Of a stretch of 64,000 nt of DNA, positions 47,401 through 52,231 are shown piece after piece. The stretch covers positions 784,781-848,780 of the forward strand of contig NW_024104356.1 of the NCBI RefSeq assembly GCF_003945595.2, in the 5' to 3' direction. The first letter of the stretch is position 1; every line of letters starts with the position of its first letter. Source of the DNA: Pipra filicauda. Lineage: Eukaryota; Chordata; Aves; Passeriformes; Pipridae. Both the position numbers and the translations under genes were made by a program. The notes under the pieces were generated by a model. That model was not told the origin of the DNA and did not search any database. It was given only the letters and a program-made list of their open reading frames with translations.

Positions 47401-48152
47401 GCGGTCCTTTGGCACATGGATACCACACACACCAGGTACTGATGGGCATACCTACACCCAGGTGACCCCACAGGACCCCCTCATGTTGGGCACGTTTTTG
47501 GGTACAGGGAGCCCACACTGACTGAGTGAGTACTTTATGAGTATGGTGTTCCCCAGTACCAAGTGCTTACAGGTACAGAGATCTCCCACACTGGGCACTT
47601 TATGGGCACAGGGATCTCTCGTGCTAGGTATTTTATGGGCTTTGGGGTCCCCTCCCATGGGGCACAGTGCCCCCACTGTGGATTCAGTAGGGACACAGGG
47701 ACACCCCCTGCCTACATGTTCTCTCTGTAAGGGCACAGGGATCCCAGCAGATCCCTTTGCATGAAAGGCTGTACAGCAGATCCCCTCCAGTCAGGCATTG
47801 CAGGGGCCCGCGGGTGTGGGTTATGGGAAGCGAGGGTCACAGTGGCACGCTGGGGGGGGGGGGGGGGGCACAAGGAGAGACAAAGGACATGCCCTGCACC
47901 TAGCATGCATATGCAGGGTTTAACCCTCCGCTGCCCGCAGCAGGCAGGGCCAGCGGCAGCCCGTACCCCCACCCCCCGCAGTCCCCGGACCCCGCCCCAG
48001 CCCCGTGTCCCCCGCAGCCCCTAACCCTAACTCCGTAACCGGCGGTGCCCGCTTACCTCCCGGCGGCGACGGGCGCGGAGGGGCAGGAGGCAGGACACCA
48101 AGGACTTCCCCCAGCCAACCAAGGTGGCAAAGCACCAGTTCAGCCGGGTCAT
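3948..48152 (-). CDS. TNS1: Tensin 1, 5' two thirds of the gene (partial, multi-exon)
   Basis: Tensin 1 links integrin cytoplasmic tails to actin at focal and fibrillar adhesions. The exons here encode the optional C1 zinc finger, the PTEN-like phosphatase domain (about residues 55-230 of the canonical form), the PTEN-type C2 domain (about 230-400) and most of the disordered middle region. The canonical start is MDFGSVMNQ at 32718; exons from there to 3948 join in frame for 987 codons plus one base. The phosphatase signature is degenerate: Asn-167 stands where the catalytic Cys should be (HNKGNRGR), although the Arg is kept, so the domain should bind but not hydrolyse. The SH2 and PTB domains known for the family are not in the window and must lie left of base 1. 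Neighbouring RUFY4 starts 3 kb upstream, in the opposite direction. Identity rests on domain order and recalled chicken/human tensin 1 sequence; TNS2 and TNS3 fit less well, and the RUFY4-CXCR-ARPC2 synteny settles it. Confidence 0.97.
5649..14128 (-). other. TNS1: TNS1 intron, 8.5 kb
   Basis: No coding exon was recognised. It holds a CpG-dense island at about 8.88-9.47 kb and a consensus AP-1 site TGACTCA at 6797-6803 in a locally AT-richer block (6.73-6.90 kb). A moderately CpG-rich patch lies near 12.42-12.60 kb. The remainder is GC-rich unique sequence. Confidence 0.7.
8880..9470. promoter_or_regulatory. Intragenic CpG island, candidate internal promoter
   Basis: CG dinucleotides are dense from the AACGGCGTCCGCAGCCGG segment (about 8.92 kb) to CCGCCGCGTTAAC (about 9.43 kb), in contrast to the flanks. 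It lies 3.2 kb upstream, in the sense of transcription, of the large central exon, where an internal start could yield a tensin lacking the phosphatase-like domain. No first exon with a clear start codon and donor was identified, so the promoter role is inference. Confidence 0.4.
14129..14290 (-). CDS. TNS1: TNS1 exon after the C2 domain
   Basis: Acceptor TTCCCAG before 14290, donor G|GTTAGG after 14129, phase 2 nt in and 1 nt out. It encodes [20 protein letters not shown], the conserved C2-end motif, then [15 protein letters not shown] and a Glu/Ala/Pro-rich linker ending PSKHLEK (residues 367-420). Confidence 0.96.
14836..14901 (-). CDS. TNS1: TNS1 C2-domain exon ([12 protein letters not shown])
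   Basis: The 66-bp exon carries the C2 strand sequence [20 protein letters not shown]. Acceptor TGACAG ends at 14902 and the donor is CAAG|GTATGG; it joins both neighbours in frame. Confidence 0.96.
15271..15400 (-). CDS. TNS1: TNS1 C2-domain exon ([11 protein letters not shown])
   Basis: Acceptor CCCTCTGCAG before 15400; donor AGAG|GTAACT. It encodes [20 protein letters not shown] followed by [20 protein letters not shown], the core of the PTEN-type C2 domain with its basic patch. Confidence 0.97.
15526..15601 (-). CDS. TNS1: TNS1 C2-domain exon (NVQGDSQTG)
   Basis: Acceptor CTCTGCAG before 15601; donor TTG|GTAAGG. It encodes [20 protein letters not shown] and KGDIL, the first strands of the C2 domain. 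The codon split across the preceding junction gives the Tyr of the YN pair. Confidence 0.96.
16824..16884 (-). CDS. TNS1: TNS1 exon linking phosphatase-like and C2 domains
   Basis: Acceptor TTCCAG before 16884; donor TA|GTAACT. It encodes [19 protein letters not shown], the highly conserved inter-domain segment of tensins, with matching phases on both sides. Confidence 0.96.
17487..17599 (-). CDS. TNS1: TNS1 exon ([17 protein letters not shown])
   Basis: Acceptor CCTTCAG before 17599; donor GCG|GTAGGT. It encodes [20 protein letters not shown] and [17 protein letters not shown], the end of the phosphatase-like domain and start of C2. Confidence 0.97.
17721..17804 (-). CDS. TNS1: TNS1 exon ([17 protein letters not shown])
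   Basis: Acceptor CCCCACAG before 17804; donor AGAG|GTGGGT. It encodes [17 protein letters not shown] and [10 protein letters not shown], the helices after the P-loop. Confidence 0.97.
17917..17981 (-). CDS. TNS1: TNS1 exon carrying the second half of the degenerate P-loop
   Basis: Acceptor GCCCGCAG before 17981; donor CCAG|GTGAGA. It encodes [20 protein letters not shown]. The P-loop Arg (Arg-173 of the canonical form) is retained here, while the catalytic Cys position is Asn in the preceding exon. Confidence 0.97.
18285..18407 (-). CDS. TNS1: TNS1 exon with the Asn-substituted catalytic position
   Basis: Acceptor GCACAG before 18407; donor AACAAG|GTGGCT. It encodes [20 protein letters not shown] then [21 protein letters not shown]. 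The last four residues, LHNK, hold the P-loop His followed by Asn where active phosphatases have Cys. Confidence 0.97.
18926..18976 (-). CDS. TNS1: TNS1 exon ([10 protein letters not shown])
   Basis: A 51-bp exon with acceptor CTCTGAAG before 18976 and donor AAG|GTGGGT. It encodes [17 protein letters not shown], 17 residues, phase 0 on both sides. Confidence 0.96.
19302..19473 (-). CDS. TNS1: TNS1 exon beginning the phosphatase-like domain
   Basis: Acceptor CTTGCCCAG before 19473; donor GTG|GTTAGG. It encodes [38 protein letters not shown] and [18 protein letters not shown]. Internal Met codons at 19469 and 19451 correspond to the short human isoform start and could serve as alternative starts. 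Confidence 0.97.
19773..19822 (-). CDS. TNS1: TNS1 small N-terminal exon ([12 protein letters not shown])
   Basis: Acceptor CTTTAG before 19822; donor CCAG|GTAGAT. It encodes [16 protein letters not shown] plus two bases of an Arg codon. A basic Ser-rich linker at this place matches recalled chicken tensin in style and phase. Confidence 0.88.
19823..24813 (-). other. TNS1: TNS1 introns around the [14 protein letters not shown] exon
   Basis: Two introns (19823-22593 and 22636-24813). The first contains an AT-richer block at about 20.37-20.58 kb with several transcription-factor-like sites, which stands out from its GC-rich surroundings. Nothing coding was recognised in either. Confidence 0.65.
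22594..22635 (-). CDS. TNS1: TNS1 small N-terminal exon ([14 protein letters not shown])
   Basis: Acceptor CCTGCAG before 22635; donor CTG|GTAAGT. The exon has 14 codons, phase 0 on both sides, so skipping is frame-neutral. The peptide closely resembles the chicken tensin N-terminus. Confidence 0.9.
24814..24852 (-). CDS. TNS1: TNS1 exon [13 protein letters not shown], shared by all long starts
   Basis: Acceptor CCTTGCAG before 24852; donor TTG|GTAAGT. The exon has 13 codons, phase 0 on both sides. In the canonical isoform it follows MDFGSVMNQ. In the long isoforms it follows the C1 exons and its single Cys (TPC) is spaced to be the last zinc ligand of the C1 finger (HxxC-x7-C). Confidence 0.92.
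25847..25856. promoter_or_regulatory. CArG box (SRF site) in TNS1 intron
   Basis: CCATAAAAGG is a perfect CC(A/T)6GG match. A GGAATG TEAD-type site follows at 25901-25906. Tensin 1 is a muscle/adhesion gene of the kind SRF-MRTF and YAP-TEAD control, so the pairing is plausible. Function is inferred only. Confidence 0.45.
30240..30790. repeat. Minisatellite, 29-bp unit
   Basis: About 15-18 degenerate tandem copies of a unit close to ATTGGCCAGCACATGG followed by ATTCTCACATGGG. Several copies are exactly 29 bases (for example ACTGGCCAGCATATGG plus ATTCCTACATGGG), and one copy near 30.55 kb is shortened. It lies in a TNS1 intron. Confidence 0.92.
31900..33450 (-). promoter_or_regulatory. TNS1: CpG island promoter of the canonical TNS1 transcript
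   Basis: Dense CG dinucleotides and G/C runs surround the MDFGSVMNQ exon. A GA-rich tract (about 32.89-32.96 kb, GGAAGGAAGGAAGGAGG type) and a pyrimidine tract (about 33.12-33.18 kb) sit upstream of the start in the sense of transcription. No TATA box was identified. Confidence 0.75.
32692..32718 (-). CDS. TNS1: TNS1 canonical first coding exon (MDFGSVMNQ)
   Basis: ATG at 32718 opens nine codons, MDFGSVMNQ, ended by CAG|GTACGG in phase 0. The peptide is the start of chicken tensin as I recall it. It lies in a strong CpG island. Joined to the exon at 24852 it gives [14 protein letters not shown]. Confidence 0.93.
32719..39903 (-). other. TNS1: TNS1 intron between C1 exons and canonical first exon
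   Basis: About 7.2 kb, transcribed only in the long isoforms. It contains the upstream part of the CpG island, a CA-rich stretch at about 36.52-36.70 kb and several copies of a dispersed CCTCAGTTTCCCC-type motif. No exon was recognised. Confidence 0.65.
39904..39941 (-). CDS. TNS1: TNS1 C1 zinc-finger exon 2
   Basis: Acceptor CTCCCACAG before 39941; donor AAG|GTAAGG. With the split Gly codon from the previous exon it encodes [13 protein letters not shown], supplying the C-x4-H-x2-C zinc ligands of a C1 (phorbol-ester/DAG type) finger. It is 38 bp and ends in phase 0, joining to AVTPC. Confidence 0.93.
39942..41106 (-). other. TNS1: TNS1 intron between the two C1 exons
   Basis: About 1.2 kb, rich in CACA/TGTG dinucleotide stretches. 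No exon or RNA gene was seen. Confidence 0.65.
41107..41221 (-). CDS. TNS1: TNS1 C1 zinc-finger exon 1
   Basis: Acceptor CCCCCCAG before 41221; donor CGAG|GTGAGC. It encodes [14 protein letters not shown] then [20 protein letters not shown] and STCR, giving H-x12-C-x2-C and the third Cys. The spacing to the next Cys pair is 10 residues, shorter than in typical C1 domains, as in tensin 2. Diacylglycerol binding is therefore doubtful. Confidence 0.94.
41408..41424 (+). promoter_or_regulatory. CTCF-like motif
   Basis: GCCGCCCCCTGGCGGTG agrees well with the CTCF core (GCGCCCCCTGGTGGC in one orientation). It sits between the first C1 exon and the TG array, in the intron that separates the alternative TNS1 promoters. 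Confidence 0.45.
41431..42130. repeat. TG/CA microsatellite array with TACGTG and TCTG variants
   Basis: The plus strand is (TG)n interrupted by TC, TA, TACGTG and ACAG units over about 700 bases, with weaker TG-rich sequence continuing to about 42.67 kb. Long valine/cysteine reading frames across it are products of the repeat. Confidence 0.95.
44430..45220 (-). promoter_or_regulatory. TNS1: CpG island around the 45.0 kb TNS1 first exon
   Basis: CG dinucleotides are dense, including repeated CCGGTCCCGGTCC-like units at about 44.69-44.78 kb. It surrounds an ATG with an in-phase donor, consistent with a second upstream promoter. Confidence 0.6.
44970..45002 (-). CDS. TNS1: TNS1 alternative first exon ([11 protein letters not shown])
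   Basis: ATG at 45002 is followed by eleven codons and TGG|GTACGG in phase 0, compatible with the C1 exon at 41221. It lies in a very CG-dense island. The peptide is short and Cys/Leu-rich. I do not recall this isoform from other species, so this start is less certain than the one at 48152. Confidence 0.6.
47345..47745. repeat. Degenerate minisatellite, roughly 36-39-bp unit
   Basis: Phrases such as GGGCACTTTATGGGCACAGG, GTATTTTATGGGC and GTGCTGCATGGGCACGAG recur at about 36-39 base spacing. Copies are diverged, so exact ends are uncertain. Confidence 0.6.
47852..47868 (+). repeat. Run of 17 G
   Basis: Seventeen consecutive G on the plus strand, about 190 bases downstream of the donor of the distal TNS1 first exon. 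Such runs form G-quadruplexes and are often length-polymorphic or mis-assembled. Confidence 0.9.
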
Positions 48153-48600
48153 GGTGCCCCTGCTCGGGGCTCACCTGGCGGGGGGAGGGTGCAGGGGCCG
48201 ACCCCTGCCCAGGGCACGCTCGGGGGGGCTGTCGAACCCAGCCCTGTCCCCCCGCCCCCACCGGCCGCAACAAGCTCCGGTGTCCGGGCAGTGCCCCGGA
48301 GGTGTCCGGGCGCGGGCACGGGGCTGTGCGACGGTGATGCACTGGGGGGCTGCGGTCCCACCGGGCCCGGTCCCCCCCGCCGGTCCCCCAGCGTCGCCTG
48401 CGCGTTGGCAGCCAGGCAGGGAGCACCGTGCCCGCCCCTGTCCTGCAGTGCTTGGGTGGGAGCCAGCTCCGACACGCTCCCCCTCCTCCCCTCCTCCCAC
48501 TCCTCCTTCTCTTCCTCCTCCTCCCTCTCCTTCGCCCGCACACGGGGCTCGGGGCTTGGCACCCCCGGGACTCACCCGCCTGTCCTCCGGGCACGGCATC
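47980..48600 (-). promoter_or_regulatory. TNS1: CpG island promoter for the distal TNS1 start
   Basis: A CG-dense block overlies and precedes the 48152 ATG, ending in a pyrimidine-rich tract (about 48.47-48.54 kb). No TATA box was seen. Confidence 0.65.
48057..48152 (-). CDS. TNS1: TNS1 distal alternative first exon ([14 protein letters not shown])
   Basis: ATG at 48152 opens 32 codons, [20 protein letters not shown] then [12 protein letters not shown], ended by GAG|GTAAGC (strong donor) in phase 0. Joined to the exon at 41221 it gives [17 protein letters not shown], the long C1-containing tensin 1. The hydrophobic, Cys-containing stretch followed by an Arg cluster could act as a membrane-association signal; this is inference. 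Confidence 0.85.
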
Positions 48601-51100
48601 CGCTGGGGTGAATGCCAGACCCTAACAGTGTCCCCCGCTCCAGAGCCCTCAGGTTTGGGGATGGAGGAGGTCGGACACCCTGGATTCGATCGCGGCGCAA
48701 TCCACTATCCCCGCTCCGACCCTGCCTCGGTTTCCTTGTAGCACCCCCTACTCACCCCTAGCCCTAAATGGCAACGTGTACACACAGTGGGGACTTCTCT
48801 GCCCCTCTACTAGTCCTCCTGGCACCCCACCAAGCTTCTCCTCTTCCTGGGAGCCTGAGGACACATTCAGGGACACCTCACCCAGCCCCCTTCCAGTGGG
48901 GTCTCCTCCCCGAAGCCTGCCTGGCTGATGCACCATGCTGTGGGCACTGAATTACCCAGGGGAACCTCTCCCTGCAGAACAGCTCGAAATGGCCCTGGGC
49001 ACCCCCCTCACCATGGGGCTTGCACAGGGCAGGGGGACAGGGTGCACCCCACTGGGGACCACACATCCTCCATATACCCATCGGGGTGGTGCCAAGAGGA
49101 GCTGGCGACAGCACCCCCAGATGCTGCCATGATGACATGCTGGTGCAGGGCAAGGATCGTCCCCACAGGGCAGTTGCTGGTGCCAAGCGTGGGCAGTGGC
49201 AATGCCAGGCCTGGGCACTAATTGCATTTGCCTTGGGGAGGCTCCTGACAAGCAGCCGCACCAGAGAGGGGTGCAGGGAATTCGGGTGGTTCCCCACACT
49301 TCACAGCTGTCCCCCACAGCTCTGTCTTGCACCTAGGAGGGGCAGAGGGCTGGCAGGCAGAGGGGGCCAGGGTACAGCCCCCCCACACCAAGCTCCAGGG
49401 AGGTGACATCACTGCTGGCTCCATGGTCCCCCACCCTCATTTAATTAGCAGATGGCCCCCGCCCCCCCCGGTGGGCAGCACCAGGCCTGTGCAGGGCCAT
49501 TAGCTTTATTGGCTGTGCTGAACCAGGGCCAGGCCTCGTTAATTGAATTGCACTTGCGCCAAGGACGGGCGAGTGTCTTCTGGGCCCCCCCAGCCTCCGG
49601 CATCCCCACCCTAGCCCTTGGCTGGGGCAGAGGCGGGGGACTCTGCTGCCAGGGTGCTGCTGTGGCACAGCGGGCAGGGGCACATTCCCCCCACAGGTGT
49701 TGGGGTGCTGCCCGTGCAGTGCCTGGCACAGGGCACGCGGGTGGGTGCAATGGCGGGCACACACATGTGTCTGCAGGCACACATGGTGCCATCTCAGACT
49801 TGTGCACACACCCGCCACACATGTAGAGTTTGTACCCGCACAGGCATCCCCATAGCCATGCATGCACAGCCAGAACAAGTGTGCCATTGCACACATGCCT
49901 GCACACGCATACAAGAGCACATGCATCCTCCAGGCACAGTGGGCTGATGCTCCACTTCCCCCCATCCCCCCCCACCCACACTCCCATCCTATGTGGGATT
50001 CTGCATCCCATGCCCACAGTGCCACACACCGGAGTGGCACAGGACAAGAGGGTCCTGAGGAGGCTGGCATCACCTCGAGCACTGTCACTGCCTCCCCCAT
50101 CCCTCCCAGCTGCTTGAGGGCATCTCAAAGCCCAGCACCCACCAGGAGCCAGGAGGGTGCTGGGAGGCCCAGGCTCCCACTCAGCATCACTTCCTACTTT
50201 CACTTTGGTGCCGAGCGAAGCCCGGCTGGGGAGAAGCAGTTGGCCCCCAAGACACCCGGGTGGCACAGGTAGGGGCAGCGTGTGCTACAAGGAGGGGTGT
50301 GGCAGAGGGCAGGATGTGGGCATCACTGTGGGCATCCACCAAGCCAAATGGTGGTGGGGAACGGGATGGCAGTGAGTCCTCCTGGACTGGCAAGATGGGT
50401 TGGCATCACCCCTAGCTTCCCCCCCTCCAAGGGTTTTAGTCCTCAGTCCAGAAGGAACCCACAGGACAGGGCTGACACAGCACGGGGGCCAGGCACCATG
50501 GCTGAGGGGTAACTGCTGGGCTGGGGACTCCCTAACAAGGGGGAGCCTTGGTCAAAATGCTTGGGGGAGAGTTTGCACCCTGGCTCTGGGCATAGCCTCC
50601 CTGTGTGGGGCAGATGCCAACACAGGGCTGTGGTCCTTGCTGGGGGAGGCAGTGGTCCTTGCTGGGGGGGGTGGACAGGGGCTGCAGATCCTGTGGGGGT
50701 CTCTGTACCCAGGGGCCATTGGCACTGGGGGGTGGACTCTGTGCCAGAGAACTACAGTTCGCTCTCACCTTAGCCCCATGTGCATGCTTGTGAGCTCAGT
50801 ATGGGTCCTTCCACAAAAATTGCAGGATGGTCCTTCAAAGTATTCCCAATTCCCACTCTCATGGGAGGACACCAGGGTCCCCCCAGACCTGACACTGTCC
50901 TTCCTCTGTCCTCCACAGAAGCTGCCTAGGGGGACCAGCCTTGCTGACCCTTTCCCCAGAACTGGCACCCTCCATAACAGGGAGCTGGGTGCTGGGGGCT
51001 AAGCTGCAGTGCCTGATGTGATATGGGCCGGGTGGGTGGTGGCTCCTGCGGCCTCACCGACCTCCCACACTTCCTCCTGGCCAAGGTACAAAAGGAGAAG
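48601..51100. other. Intergenic region between TNS1 and RUFY4 starts
   Basis: Head-to-head interval. It contains an AT-richer island at about 49.44-49.56 kb (AATTGAATTGCACTTGCGCC), CA-rich stretches near 49.75-49.93 kb, an ETS/ISRE-like site (50188-50208) and one copy of a duplicated ~40-bp element (50751-50793). No gene was recognised. Confidence 0.6.
50188..50208. promoter_or_regulatory. ETS/ISRE-like composite site upstream of RUFY4
   Basis: The plus strand reads CACTTCCT then ACTTTCACTTTGG. On the minus strand this is an IRF-like AAAGTGAAAG followed closely by an ETS/PU.1-like AGGAAGTG. It lies about 0.9 kb upstream of the proposed RUFY4 first exon. Human RUFY4 is expressed in myeloid and dendritic cells, where PU.1/IRF control would be expected; function here is inferred. 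Confidence 0.4.
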
Positions 51101-51109
51101 CAGGCAGGC

Positions 51110-51187
51110 ACAGCGTGGGCGCAGGACACTCCAGCGTGCCCCCAGCACTCAGCGAGCAACTCGGGGCACTCGAGCTGCTGGCCACAG
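51110..51187 (+). other. RUFY4: Candidate RUFY4 non-coding first exon
   Basis: The segment ends in CCACAG|GTAAGG, a strong donor, and the first coding exon has a clear acceptor (CCTTTGCAG at 52169), so an upstream untranslated exon is required. The 5' limit is a guess. A TACAAAAG element at 51087 could be a weak TATA box. Confidence 0.4.
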
Positions 51188-52169
51188 GTAAGGGGCTTCT
51201 TTTCCCCGGGGAGATTGAGGCATGGGCAGAGTGGGCAGACGGGAAGATAGTTCATCAAAGGTCTCTCAAGGGCACTGGAATGGGAACCGAGGCATCCTGA
51301 GTCGCGTGTCCTGCTCCGTCACTCTGCCGTGACAGAGGGCACAGGGGAAGGCACACGGCACTCACTCACTCTTAGGCATGCTTGGACATGCTTATGCACA
51401 ACCCTCCTGTGAGTGCACACACACCCTGCCATGCACACCCCCATGCACACACATGTGTTTCCCCACACCACCCAGACACCATCCACAGTGACAAGCCACA
51501 GATCTGCCACCTCCATGGGCTCTTTCCTTCACCCTGTCCCCAGGCTGCCACCCACCGCTCCCCAAAATTACTCCGCTGCACTGTGCCCCCCAGCTCCCCA
51601 CCCCATGCCCACAACACCCCCAAGACCTGTGCCAGCCCCCCAGGCAGCATGCTGTGCCACAAGGTTCTGCTGAGGGAGGGCTTAGTTTGGAGGGGCTGCT
51701 TGTCAGGAGCTGTGTGTCCCCCTTCCCCAACCATCCAGGAGCCCCCACACTGGTCATGATGTGAGGGAAGCGAGAGCAGAAGAAAAAGCAGAGCTTCCCC
51801 TGTGCCAAACCCACATCCTGAATCCTGAGGAACAGGGACAGGGACAAGGACAGGGACACACTAGGGATGAGCCATGCTCAGCCTCAGGAACTCCCCAGGG
51901 AATGGGAGCAGAGGCTGAGGACATTTTGGGGCAGGGCACATGGACAAATAAGGGGGTACAGGATACACCTTTGTCCACCCCATCCCTCCTACCCCATGCA
52001 GTGAGGGTACATGGGCAAGGAAAGGGAGTGCTTACACCCACCCCCTCTCACCTTAACAGCAGGCAGGTCTGGGGTAGAGCTGAGTGAGGACAGACCCTGG
52101 GACAGAGAGTTTGGGCGTGCCAGAGGACTGCCAGCCTGGCACTTCTCATCACTGCCCCTGCCTTTGCAG
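51188..52169 (+). other. RUFY4: Candidate RUFY4 5' intron
   Basis: Sequence between the proposed untranslated exon and the first coding exon. CA-rich around 51.40-51.47 kb; otherwise nothing distinctive. Confidence 0.4.
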
Positions 52170-52185
52170 ATCCCTGTGCAGAGCC

Positions 52186-52231
52186 ATGGCGGGGGACGGG
52201 GAGCTCAGCCGTGTCATCAAGGACTTGCAGA
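52186..52231 (+). CDS. RUFY4: RUFY4 coding exon 1
   Basis: [15 protein letters not shown] plus one base. Acceptor CCTTTGCAG ends at 52169, leaving 16 untranslated bases before ATG; donor A|GTAAGT. Confidence 0.9.

Larger units (their letters stand above)
41222..48056 (-). other. TNS1: TNS1 first-intron region of the long isoforms
   Basis: It contains a CTCF-like motif (41408-41424), a large TG-rich array (41431-42130, weaker to about 42.67 kb), the 45.0 kb first exon, a degenerate minisatellite (47.35-47.75 kb) and a run of 17 G at 47852-47868. No other exon was recognised. Confidence 0.65.

Noticed and set aside
48020..48034. CTAACCCTAACTCC, telomere-like
   Set aside because: Only two units; no array, so chance similarity.
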